From assembly GCA_027038155.1 (NCBI GenBank), contig JALVXW010000306.1, positions 1 to 7,238 on the forward strand: a DNA stretch of 7,238 nt, written 5' to 3'. This DNA comes from Sulfurovum sp. (lineage in GTDB: Bacteria; Campylobacterota; Campylobacteria; Campylobacterales; Sulfurovaceae). A program made the translations under genes and the position numbers. Below, piece after piece: positions 1 through 5,306 of the stretch; the stretch's first letter is position 1, and every line of letters starts with the position of its first letter. Below the pieces are notes generated by a model. That model made no database searches. It worked only from the letters and a program-made list of their open reading frames with translations, and was not told the origin of the DNA.

Positions 1-466
1 TAACAGTATATTGACCAGAAGCAAATACAGCTACACCTTCAGGTCCAGACTCTTTAAGTGCTTTTTTGGCATGTTTTTCCATCTCATCAAATGCTCTCTG
101 CCAAGATACAGGTTTAAATTTACCATGTTTATCAAACTCACCTTTATCATTCATACGAAGTAGTGGAGTCTTAAGTCTATCTGCACCATACATGATTTTA
201 GCATTAAAATAACCTTTAATACAGTTAAGGCCTCTGTTTACTGGAGCTGCAGGGTCACCTTTGACCGCTACAATTCTTCCCTCTTTGGTTGCAAGCATAA
301 TCCCGCATCCTGTACCACAGAAACGACAAGCTGCCTTGTCCCATCTCCAATCTTTTTGAGCATCATTTGCTGCTGCGTTCAAGTTAGATGGAACAGCAAT
401 TCCTACTGCACTAGCTGCAGATGCTGCTGCTGCGCTTTTGAGAAATTCTCTTCTATTTAAAGCCAT
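1..466 (-). CDS. napA: Periplasmic nitrate reductase catalytic subunit NapA, N-terminal part (cut by window edge)
   Basis: The first ~155 residues of NapA are present; the remainder lies beyond the left edge. NapA reduces nitrate to nitrite in the periplasm using a bis-MGD molybdenum cofactor and one [4Fe-4S] cluster. The start is ATG at 466-464, preceded by a strong GGAGG ribosome site at about 473-478. The protein opens with a twin-arginine leader (R5-R6-E-F-L-K, then an Ala-rich stretch to about residue 33), so export is by Tat in folded form. The cluster ligands are visible as C47-x2-C50-x3-C54 and C82, followed by K84, a lysine typically conserved after the last cysteine. In Campylobacterota napA usually opens a napAGHBFLD operon, which fits the minus-strand direction and the long upstream leader. 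The MALNRREFLKS opening is characteristic of epsilonproteobacterial NapA. Formate dehydrogenase is the main alternative, but the leader and the GDPAAPVNRGLNCIKGYF stretch favour NapA. Confidence 0.95.
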   Translation of the reverse strand, partial: MALNRREFLKSAAAASAASAVGIAVPSNLNAAANDAQKDWRWDKAACRFCGTGCGIMLATKEGRIVAVKGDPAAPVNRGLNCIKGYFNAKIMYGADRLKTPLLRMNDKGEFDKHGKFKPVSWQRAFDEMEKHAKKALKESGPEGVAVFASGQYTV

Positions 467-494
467 ATTACTTCCTCCGTAAATTGATTTTTGA

Positions 495-554
495 GTTATA
501 TTGTAAAGCTCTCTACAGAACGCTAGCTGTTCTATAGGGAACTCTACATATAAC
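495..554 (-). promoter_or_regulatory. Long imperfect hairpin in the napA mRNA leader
   Basis: Read as minus-strand RNA, positions 554-529 fold back on 521-495 around the 7-nt loop 528-522. The stem has 25 base pairs, one bulged A (502) and one C-A mismatch (538/512). It begins GUUAUAU/AUAUAAC at the base and ends AGAAC/GUUCU at the loop. The three wobble pairs (544/506, 541/509, 534/516) are G-U in the minus strand and would be A-C mismatches in a plus-strand transcript, so the structure fits the napA sense strand. The predicted transcript start (about 558) would place the hairpin within a few bases of the 5' end. About 28 nt of unpaired leader with the ribosome site would remain before the ATG. 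A 5' stabilising stem-loop or a translational control element are the natural readings; which one is unknown. Confidence 0.6.
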
Positions 555-563
555 AACATATTA

Positions 564-606
564 AGTTTATCATAATTGAAATCCTATAAAAGATGATTTA
601 TATCAA
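564..606 (-). promoter_or_regulatory. Probable napA promoter with Crp/Fnr-type box
   Basis: The sequence ATGAT-TTAT-ATCAA at 593-606 matches the FNR/NNR consensus TTGAT-N4-ATCAA at 9 of 10 defined positions. A -10-like TAAACT (569-564, minus strand) lies within one base of class II spacing, predicting a start near 557-558 and a leader of about 92 nt. TATGAT at 574-569 is a better hexamer but sits about 4 bp too close to the box. The 16-base stretch containing the box (594-609) is identical to that around the box before the three-gene operon (2804-2819), including the non-conserved spacer. Campylobacter nap genes are controlled by the Crp/Fnr protein NssR, so this type of control is expected; the regulator in this window is a candidate. 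Confidence 0.6.
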
Positions 607-721
607 GAAAAGTAAATTATGGCATAAACAGAACAGATAGGTAACATTTTAATTTAGAGTCAAAAAGTCTTAGATGAATAATTTGTTAAAAATTAAAGAG
701 ATATTATAAAAAAAGTTGATG

Positions 722-747
722 AAATTAGGAGTATAAGACTCCTAATT
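722..747 (-). terminator. Hairpin terminator candidate after the DUF59 gene
   Basis: A perfect 10-bp inverted repeat (AATTAGGAGT / ACTCCTAATT, arms 723-732 and 738-747) with a 5-nt loop starts 8 nt after the stop codon of the DUF59 gene. In the minus-strand transcript a run of seven U follows at 714-708, but about ten nucleotides beyond the stem rather than directly after it. The stem is strong and well placed at the operon end, so termination is likely, but the displaced U-run makes it less than canonical. Confidence 0.55.
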
Positions 748-755
748 AAGAAGAA

Positions 756-1067
756 TTACATGCCGCCCAAGGCTTGCTTGACATTGTCATCCGCCATAGA
801 GATATTCCATGCTGGCTCCCAAACTACTTCAACCTCAACCTCTCCCACATCTTCTATACGTTCGGTTGCCTCTTTTACCCACGTGGTAATCATTTGGTGT
901 AACGGACATCCTTGCGTAGAAAGTGTCATAACGACATGTACATTACATGTCTCTTCGTCAATGATAGCATCATAAATGAGTCCCATCTCTACAAGATTAA
1001 ATCCCACTTCTGGGTCTATCACTGTACTTATCGCGTCAAATACATTTTCTTTTGTGATACTGCACAT
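756..1067 (-). CDS. DUF59 / MIP18-family metal-sulfur cluster assembly-type protein
   Basis: A 103-residue single-domain protein of the DUF59 family (SufT, PaaD, MIP18), members of which help assemble or deliver Fe-S clusters in the cytoplasm. The family signature is clear: D18-P19-E20 after the first helix, then a hydrophobic NLVEMGLIYD segment, then a beta-strand ending M-T-L-S-T-Q-G-C54-P. C54 matches the conserved reactive/metal-binding cysteine. C2 and C41 are further cysteines. The ATG at 1067 has an AAAGGA ribosome site (1080-1075) at good spacing. It is the last gene of a three-gene minus-strand operon, separated from the membrane protein by 100 nt containing a long RNA hairpin and followed by a terminator-like hairpin. 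The position suggests maturation or repair of an Fe-S or metal site under denitrifying conditions, but this is inference. The acidic C-terminal half is typical of the family. Confidence 0.85.
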   Translation of the reverse strand: MCSITKENVFDAISTVIDPEVGFNLVEMGLIYDAIIDEETCNVHVVMTLSTQGCPLHQMITTWVKEATERIEDVGEVEVEVVWEPAWNISMADDNVKQALGGM

Positions 1068-1090
1068 ATTTTGTTCCTTTGTTTATTACC

Positions 1091-1152
1091 GAGGGAGTCA
1101 GGTGATTCATAATTCATTGCTCTGCAACAAATTACAAATCACCAGACCCCTC
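1091..1152 (-). promoter_or_regulatory. 28-bp intercistronic RNA hairpin
   Basis: Minus-strand RNA from 1152 to 1091 folds into a near-continuous hairpin. From base to tip it has 5 bp (GAGGG/CCCUC), one bulged U, 3 bp, one U-U mismatch, then 20 uninterrupted pairs closing a 3-nt AGA loop at 1123-1121. Four pairs in the upper stem are G-U in this strand and would be A-C mismatches in the opposite strand, indicating an RNA expressed with the operon. It starts 15 nt after the membrane-protein stop codon and ends 23 nt before the DUF59 start, leaving the ribosome site free. No U-run follows, so it is not a standard terminator. Possible roles are mRNA processing, 3'-end protection that sets differential expression within the operon, or a double-strand RNase (RNase III) site. 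Confidence 0.7.
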
Positions 1153-1167
1153 TATATTTCTCTATTT

Positions 1168-2403
1168 TTATTTTCCATACGCTAGCATTTTTCTCATTCC
1201 AATAAAGAGAAAAAGAGCCCCTCCAAAAAGGAAGCTTGCCCCTGCTTTAAAGAGCATATTACTCTCAAAAAGCAGACCAAAACCACCCAATACTACACCT
1301 GCTACTGTAAAATTGAACATCATAGCTGCACCCTCTTTTGAGTACATCTCATGAAGCATAGGCACCTTTTCTTTACCAACAAGTGGTGCAAAACGCTCAA
1401 ACCATACTAAAAATGGTACTATTTTATACAGATGTCCTGTTATCATAGATGATACAAAACCTAAAAGCAAAAACCATACTGTAGCATGCAGCATAGCTTG
1501 GTCATTTGTTACCAATGCTACCAAACCTGTCATAATAGAGAATACCAATGAACCAAACGCAAATATCATAGATTTTGCCCAGACATCCAACTCTTTACGT
1601 ACAGTAAGCTTGGCAATAATATAGATTTGCCAAATATAAAATAGTACACCTATGGTGTTAATAGTGTATCCTATATACATAAGCCACTTCTGAGAAAAGA
1701 GAGCCCCAGCAAATACAATACCTACGCCTACAATAACCAACTTAAAAGCTCTTTGGATAGCATCTTCTTTAAATCCATGGGCCAAAGAGAACATTGGGAT
1801 AAGAATAAGTGATAATCCAATGATAGTAAGTACCACATATCCACCAAGAACTGCATATACATGAGCTTTTAACATTAAAGGTATATTGATACTTAAATAA
1901 CCACTAAAACCTAATGCTATGGCAAATCCAGTCAATATACCTAAAAGTAAATAACCATTACTCCAAGCAACTGTTTTGATGGTAAGTGTACTTATAGTTG
2001 TCTTTTTGAGTGTTGCCATATTTTCTACAGCAAAAATTATCATGGCTACAAGCACTAACAGACCACCATAGGGCAGTATCTGAGGTATTATCCAGAAACC
2101 AATAACCATCAATGAAGCACCTGTAAGCAAGAGGGGAAAGATGACATAGTAAACATCAACTACTGCATGCCCAGCCTCAAGAACCACAGGTACAAGCTGT
2201 GCCATAGCCCCAAAGATAATCATCATCACAAAACCAAGTAAAAAGAGATGTAACCATCCTGCCACATCCATTTGCTCGTAGGCAAATGATGGCTCAAAGA
2301 AAAGCAGTGCTATCATAGATAAAAGGTAAAAAATTACACCTGCACTGAAAAATGGAGAGATCAGTTTAAGCGGTGGTGCAAAATCACTGGAAATTGCTTT
2401 CAT
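1168..2403 (-). CDS. 12-helix membrane protein, heme-copper-oxidase subunit I-like / NnrS-like
   Basis: A 411-residue protein with about twelve hydrophobic helices (roughly 15-36, 51-75, 88-106, 109-129, 147-170, 181-206, 220-236, 241-265, 276-298, 304-333, 362-379, 384-403) and no signal peptide; it belongs in the inner membrane. Histidines are placed suggestively: H52 in helix 2 (W-L-H-L-F-L-L-G-F), H79, H181 opening helix 6, H209, and H306 and H324 at the two ends of helix 10 (G-H-L-Y-K-I-V-P-F-L-V-W). Helix-2 and helix-10 histidines hold the low-spin heme in heme-copper oxidases, but the paired histidines of helix 7 that bind CuB are absent. It may therefore carry heme without being a complete oxidase, or it may belong to the NnrS-like group linked to nitric oxide metabolism. 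It starts 4 bp after the stop of the TusA-like gene, so the two are almost certainly co-translated. The exact function is not recognised. Confidence 0.7.
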   Translation of the reverse strand: MKAISSDFAPPLKLISPFFSAGVIFYLLSMIALLFFEPSFAYEQMDVAGWLHLFLLGFVMMIIFGAMAQLVPVVLEAGHAVVDVYYVIFPLLLTGASLMVIGFWIIPQILPYGGLLVLVAMIIFAVENMATLKKTTISTLTIKTVAWSNGYLLLGILTGFAIALGFSGYLSINIPLMLKAHVYAVLGGYVVLTIIGLSLILIPMFSLAHGFKEDAIQRAFKLVIVGVGIVFAGALFSQKWLMYIGYTINTIGVLFYIWQIYIIAKLTVRKELDVWAKSMIFAFGSLVFSIMTGLVALVTNDQAMLHATVWFLLLGFVSSMITGHLYKIVPFLVWFERFAPLVGKEKVPMLHEMYSKEGAAMMFNFTVAGVVLGGFGLLFESNMLFKAGASFLFGGALFLFIGMRKMLAYGK

Positions 2404-2407
2404 CTAC

Positions 2408-2749
2408 CTACCCGTGACATGCTGTATCGTTAAGATTTGCTTTTTCACTCTCTCCAGATTTGTAAGAGAAAACAAGCTTTACACGACCATCTTCTAGTTT
2501 CTCTTCCGTAATATCATAATTTTCACCAATTTTTGCCAATAATCCACCAGGGCTTTTATGGTTGATCATCACCACTTTTTTATTGGGTGCATCAAGCAGT
2601 TTAAGTCCTGCCATAGCATTCACCATTGGATCCGGAGGACCACATTTGGATGTATCAAACTCAATGTATTGTGTATCTTCAAGTGTATAGGTGAAAAAAG
2701 GAACGGTTGCTCCCTCTACTTCTAGTGCTTCTTTTGTTAATTCAGACAT
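2408..2749 (-). CDS. Small TusA/DUF2249-like protein, first gene of the operon
   Basis: A 113-residue soluble protein with no membrane segment. The middle part has the layout of the TusA/SirA/DUF2249 fold: a short strand (YIEFD), then C36-G-P-P-D-P-M at the start of a helix where TusA has its active-site C-P-x-P, then a helix (NAMAGLKLL), a strand (KKVVMINH), a helix (GGLLAKIG) and a final strand after E-E-K-L-E-D-G. A second cysteine sits at the very C-terminus (C111-H-G), an unusual tail that could bind metal or act as a redox partner for C36. TusA relatives carry sulfur or regulate metabolism; the role here is unknown. The ATG at 2749 has an AGGAG ribosome site just upstream, and the promoter 26-67 bp upstream carries a perfect FNR-type box. 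Family assignment is by pattern and is moderately sure. Confidence 0.65.
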   Translation of the reverse strand: MSELTKEALEVEGATVPFFTYTLEDTQYIEFDTSKCGPPDPMVNAMAGLKLLDAPNKKVVMINHKSPGGLLAKIGENYDITEEKLEDGRVKLVFSYKSGESEKANLNDTACHG

Positions 2750-2774
2750 AATATCTCCTATTTAATTTTTTATC

Positions 2775-2816
2775 ATTTTAATGACTTATATTTAAAATAA
2801 CCTTGATTTATATCAA
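2775..2816 (-). promoter_or_regulatory. Class II Crp/Fnr-dependent promoter of the three-gene operon
   Basis: A perfect TTGAT-TTAT-ATCAA palindrome lies at 2803-2816, extended by one further base pair on each side (CTTGAT...ATCAAG). On the minus strand, TAAAAT at 2780-2775 falls exactly at -12 to -7 if the box is centred at -41.5, predicting a start at 2768 and a leader of about 19 nt before the ATG at 2749. This is the geometry of FNR/NNR-activated promoters. The box is the best match in the window. Confidence 0.75.
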
Positions 2817-2839
2817 GAATTTGTCAAATCTTGTCAAAA

Positions 2840-3406
2840 TCATTTAAAATATTTTTGAAAATACTCCGATACCAATGTATCAAAATACTTCATTCTCTCT
2901 TTACCTTTTGGCATCGTTGTACGCAGTGCTTTCATCTTTTCAAGAAACTCCCCCACACTATCGGGAATAACATTTTCAAAATGTCTGCGTATCTGCTTGG
3001 CAAATGCTGGAGAGGTTCCTCCTGTAGAGAAAGCGATCGTCAGATCACCTCTCTTTAAATAAGACGGAAAAATAAAATCACAGTAGTCTGTATTGTCCAC
3101 TGAATTGACCAATATTCTACTTCCTCTTGACTCTTCATAAATTTCTTTATGAAGTGCAACCGTGTCTGTTGCCACAATGGCAATATCAAACCCTTCTAGA
3201 TCTCCTGTCTCATACGCTCTTTGATACACAGTGATTCCATGTGTTTCTATAAGTGCTTGGGCTTGGGGTTCTATACGCAAAGCAATCACGGTGATCTCTT
3301 TAGTAAAATCAACCAGTTTCTCAAGTTTTTCGGTAGCGATAGCCCCACCTCCGACTACAAGTACTTTAAGTCTGTGTATATCCATAAACATAGGAAAGTA
3401 AGACAT
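2840..3406 (-). CDS. Precorrin-2 dehydrogenase / sirohydrochlorin ferrochelatase family (Met8/SirC/CysG N-terminal type)
   Basis: A 188-residue cytoplasmic enzyme that oxidises precorrin-2 to sirohydrochlorin with NAD+ and, in bifunctional members, also inserts iron to give siroheme. The N-terminal Rossmann fold is plain: KVLVVGGGAIATEK (residues 14-27) with the G-G-G-x-I-A dinucleotide loop. A central V-N-S-V-D104-N-T-D-Y-C-D-F-I-F-P-S segment follows, in which D104 corresponds to the aspartate implicated in catalysis in CysG. Next comes the family motif S-T-G-G-T-S-P-A-F-A (127-136) and a short helical C-terminal domain. It lacks the methyltransferase half found in CysG; that activity is encoded separately by cobA here. 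It diverges from nirDL across a shared promoter region, which puts siroheme supply and siroheme decarboxylation under common control. Whether it also chelates iron cannot be told from sequence. Confidence 0.9.
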   Translation of the reverse strand: MSYFPMFMDIHRLKVLVVGGGAIATEKLEKLVDFTKEITVIALRIEPQAQALIETHGITVYQRAYETGDLEGFDIAIVATDTVALHKEIYEESRGSRILVNSVDNTDYCDFIFPSYLKRGDLTIAFSTGGTSPAFAKQIRRHFENVIPDSVGEFLEKMKALRTTMPKGKERMKYFDTLVSEYFQKYFK

Positions 3407-3437
3407 CTATTGTTCCTTTTTGTCAATTGTAATTTAT

Positions 3438-3479
3438 AATGTAGCAAAAGTCTACCATAATAGCTTTGATATGTGTCAA
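3438..3479 (-). promoter_or_regulatory. sirC-side arm of the divergent Crp/Fnr promoter
   Basis: The box TTGAT-ATGT-GTCAA (3466-3479, 9 of 10 consensus positions) is nearly equidistant from the sirC and nirDL start codons (about 66 bp each). On the minus strand TACATT (3443-3438) sits exactly at -12 to -7 relative to a box at -41.5; TATAAA at 3438-3433 is a closer hexamer match but 5 bp further away. The predicted start near 3431 gives a leader of about 24 nt. This side is weaker than the nirDL side. Confidence 0.5.
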
Positions 3480-3507
3480 TCTTTGCTAGACTATCATTAA
3501 CTATAAT
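3466..3507 (+). promoter_or_regulatory. nirDL promoter: Crp/Fnr box plus consensus -10
   Basis: The same box, TTGAT-ATGT-GTCAA at 3466-3479, is followed by a perfect TATAAT at 3502-3507. With the box centred at -41.5 the hexamer falls exactly at -12 to -7, and transcription should start near 3514, giving a leader of about 24 nt before the ATG at 3538. Box and -10 were found independently, so the exact spacing is strong support for a class II activated promoter. Confidence 0.75.
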
Positions 3508-3537
3508 AAAAATTACCTTTTATGGAGCAACAATTAG

Positions 3538-4533
3538 ATGGAAAATGAACTACTTTATGAAATGCAAAATGCCTTTCCTATGACACAAAGACCTTTTGAG
3601 GCGGTAGCCCAAAAACTAGGAACCTCTGAAGAAGAGGCACTTACCCTAGTGCAAAAACTCAAAGATGAAAAGATTATCCGTCAAACCTCTGCTATTTTTG
3701 ATACTAAAAGGTTGGGATACAAATCTTCTCTTGTGGCATTTAAAGTAGATGAAAATAAGGTAGATATGGCGGCTGAAATTATTAATCAACACCCGGGTGT
3801 GAGTCATAACTACTTGCGTAACCATGACTATAATATTTGGTTTACTATGGCAGTTGCTCCTGACTCTAAGCTAGGGCTAGAAAAAACGATTGAGATACTT
3901 AAAGAGCAAACAGGAGCAGAAGATGCTATTATACTCCCTACGCTTAAAATGTTCAAAATCTCTGTCAAAATGGATACCACCGGCAAACGTGCCAAAAAAG
4001 AGAAAGTAAAAAAAGCAGCACACAAAGAGATAGAACTTACACCTGAATATATTGCTGTTATCAAAGAGTTACAAAAAGATATTACAGTCACCAAAGAGCC
4101 ATTCAAGGAAGCTATAGAGAGACTGGGTATGAGCTATGAAAGATTTTTTGAAATAGCAAATATACTTAAAGATGCTGGTGTCATGCGTCGTTTTGCAACA
4201 ATTTTGAACCATAGAAAAGCAGGCTTTGGAGCTAACGCTATGTCAGTATGGGTTGTACCGGAAGATAGGGGGGAAGCCATCGGCAGGCAGATGGCAGAGT
4301 TTTCAGCGGTGAGCCACTGCTACCTTAGACCAAGTTATCCAAACTGGCCCTACAATCTTTTTGCAATGATCCATGGCAAAAGTCAAGAGGAGTGCGACAC
4401 GCTTATAGAAGAGATGGCGAAAGAGAGTGGTCTTGCAGAGTATGGTAAACTCTACTCTACAAAAGAGTTTAAAAAACAGCGTTTGGTCTATTTTGATGAT
4501 GCCTTTAAAGTATGGGAAGAAGCATGTGACTAA
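3538..4533 (+). CDS. nirDL: Siroheme decarboxylase, fused NirDL / AhbA-AhbB type
   Basis: A 331-residue protein made of two tandem Lrp/AsnC-like units, about residues 1-145 and 165-331, joined by a Lys-rich linker (150-163). The family decarboxylates siroheme at C12 and C18 to 12,18-didecarboxysiroheme for heme d1 (NirD/L/G/H) or heme (AhbA/B). Each half has a winged-helix part followed by a ferredoxin-like domain with the key S-H-x-Y-x-R motif: S89-H90-N-Y-L-R94 and S259-H260-C-Y-L-R264. The second half continues P-S-Y-P-N-W-P-Y-N-L-F-A-M-I-H279-G, an AhbB/NirG-like signature, while the first half is AhbA/NirL-like. R217-R218-F in the second half also matches the family. The winged helix is a fold relic; these proteins are enzymes rather than transcription factors, despite frequent misannotation as Lrp regulators. 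A GGAG at 3524-3527 supports the ATG. It converges on the regulator gene with only 27 bp between stop codons. Confidence 0.88.
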   Translation: MENELLYEMQNAFPMTQRPFEAVAQKLGTSEEEALTLVQKLKDEKIIRQTSAIFDTKRLGYKSSLVAFKVDENKVDMAAEIINQHPGVSHNYLRNHDYNIWFTMAVAPDSKLGLEKTIEILKEQTGAEDAIILPTLKMFKISVKMDTTGKRAKKEKVKKAAHKEIELTPEYIAVIKELQKDITVTKEPFKEAIERLGMSYERFFEIANILKDAGVMRRFATILNHRKAGFGANAMSVWVVPEDRGEAIGRQMAEFSAVSHCYLRPSYPNWPYNLFAMIHGKSQEECDTLIEEMAKESGLAEYGKLYSTKEFKKQRLVYFDDAFKVWEEACD

Positions 4534-4560
4534 AGTAAAGGCAGACACAGAGGTTTACCG

Positions 4561-5262
4561 CTACTCTTTGTATCCAATCTGTTCTTTAAAGTGTGCGATA
4601 CAGTTCGTACAATCTTTCATAGTATTGGTCTCAACAATACTGTAAAGTGCCTCTTCGTTATGGACAATCACTTTATGGTTCTCTATAGAGATGATATGCT
4701 CTTTTTTAAATTTTGTCATAATACGTGAAAAAGTTTCAGGTGTTAAATTGAGCATCGAAGCAATCTCGTTATTTTTAAGACGATGAAAGAGTGTCAACTT
4801 CTGGGTCATTAAATCTGCTACTTTTGCTTCTGATGACAAAACTGTCTCTTTGTGTACTAATGCTGAGAGCAGTGCTACTTTCCCCGTAAGTGATTTAATA
4901 ATTTCTAGCGAAAAATCTGGATTATTCAGATGTTTATAGACCATTTCAAAAGGAAGTAGCCCCATACTTCCATCTGTAGCAAATTCACAAGTTGCAGGAA
5001 AAGGCTGTTGTTCAAAACAGGCATATTCGCCTATCATTGAAGGTGCATTAAGACGGTTAATCTGTATTTGTGTACCTTTAGGTGTGGTTTTATAGAGCTT
5101 GACGCTTCCCTCTAATAAAATATGCAAATACTCACTCTCATCACCTTCGTAAAAGACAATACTATTTTTGGTAAAATGTTTAATATGTGTTTGATTGTTA
5201 AGTTCTTTAATATGTTGTTGTGTAAGTGCAGAGAATATTGGTATTTCTTCTAGTTTAAACAT
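4561..5262 (-). CDS. Crp/Fnr-family transcriptional regulator (probable denitrification regulator)
   Basis: A 233-residue protein with an N-terminal cyclic-nucleotide-binding-type beta-roll (about 5-118, including F-Y-E-G-D, L-L-E-G-S-V-K-L and I-G-E), a long dimerisation helix (about 119-140) and a C-terminal winged helix. The recognition helix reads T-P-E176-T-F-S179-R180, keeping the E-x-x-S-R contacts of FNR-type proteins that read TTGAT half-sites. The four-cysteine Fe-S motif of FNR is absent from the N-terminus. Cysteines occur at 82 and 92 in the sensor domain and as C218-T-N-C221 near the C-terminus, so the signal may be nitric oxide via heme (as in Dnr) or a thiol/metal switch. I chose ATG 5262 because GAAGG lies at good spacing; an in-frame GTG at 5313 would add 17 residues but its nearest GGAG is 13-14 nt away. 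It lies downstream of cobA and probably controls the boxes in this window. Confidence 0.85.
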   Translation of the reverse strand: MFKLEEIPIFSALTQQHIKELNNQTHIKHFTKNSIVFYEGDESEYLHILLEGSVKLYKTTPKGTQIQINRLNAPSMIGEYACFEQQPFPATCEFATDGSMGLLPFEMVYKHLNNPDFSLEIIKSLTGKVALLSALVHKETVLSSEAKVADLMTQKLTLFHRLKNNEIASMLNLTPETFSRIMTKFKKEHIISIENHKVIVHNEEALYSIVETNTMKDCTNCIAHFKEQIGYKE

Positions 5263-5306
5263 TATTGTTACACCTTCTTTACCTTTCTTGTATAAGAGTG
5301 CACTAT

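Noticed and set aside
1091..1152. Hairpin as an ordinary intrinsic terminator
   Set aside because: No U-run follows the stem on either strand, and a co-oriented gene with its own ribosome site begins 23 nt downstream.
760..1185. Plus-strand open frames opposite the DUF59 gene
   Set aside because: They lack family features and convincing ribosome sites and are fully explained as the complement of the DUF59 gene and the hairpin gap.
2821..2838. Tandem TTGTCAAA repeat (10-nt period) beside the FNR-type box, overlapping the upstream edge of the sirC stop region
   Set aside because: It contains TTGACA on the minus strand but no -10 at a usable distance, and half-sites are in direct rather than inverted orientation. 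Two 8-mers are too little to claim an operator.
3442..3488. Inverted repeat TAGCAAA / TTTGCTA flanking the divergent Crp/Fnr box
   Set aside because: Its centre (3465) does not coincide with the box centre (3472.5) and 7-bp arms 33 nt apart can arise by chance in AT-rich DNA.
3538..4533. Lrp/AsnC-type transcription regulator
   Set aside because: Winged-helix parts are present, but the duplicated S-H-x-Y-x-R motifs and the heme d1 gene context identify the siroheme decarboxylase family.
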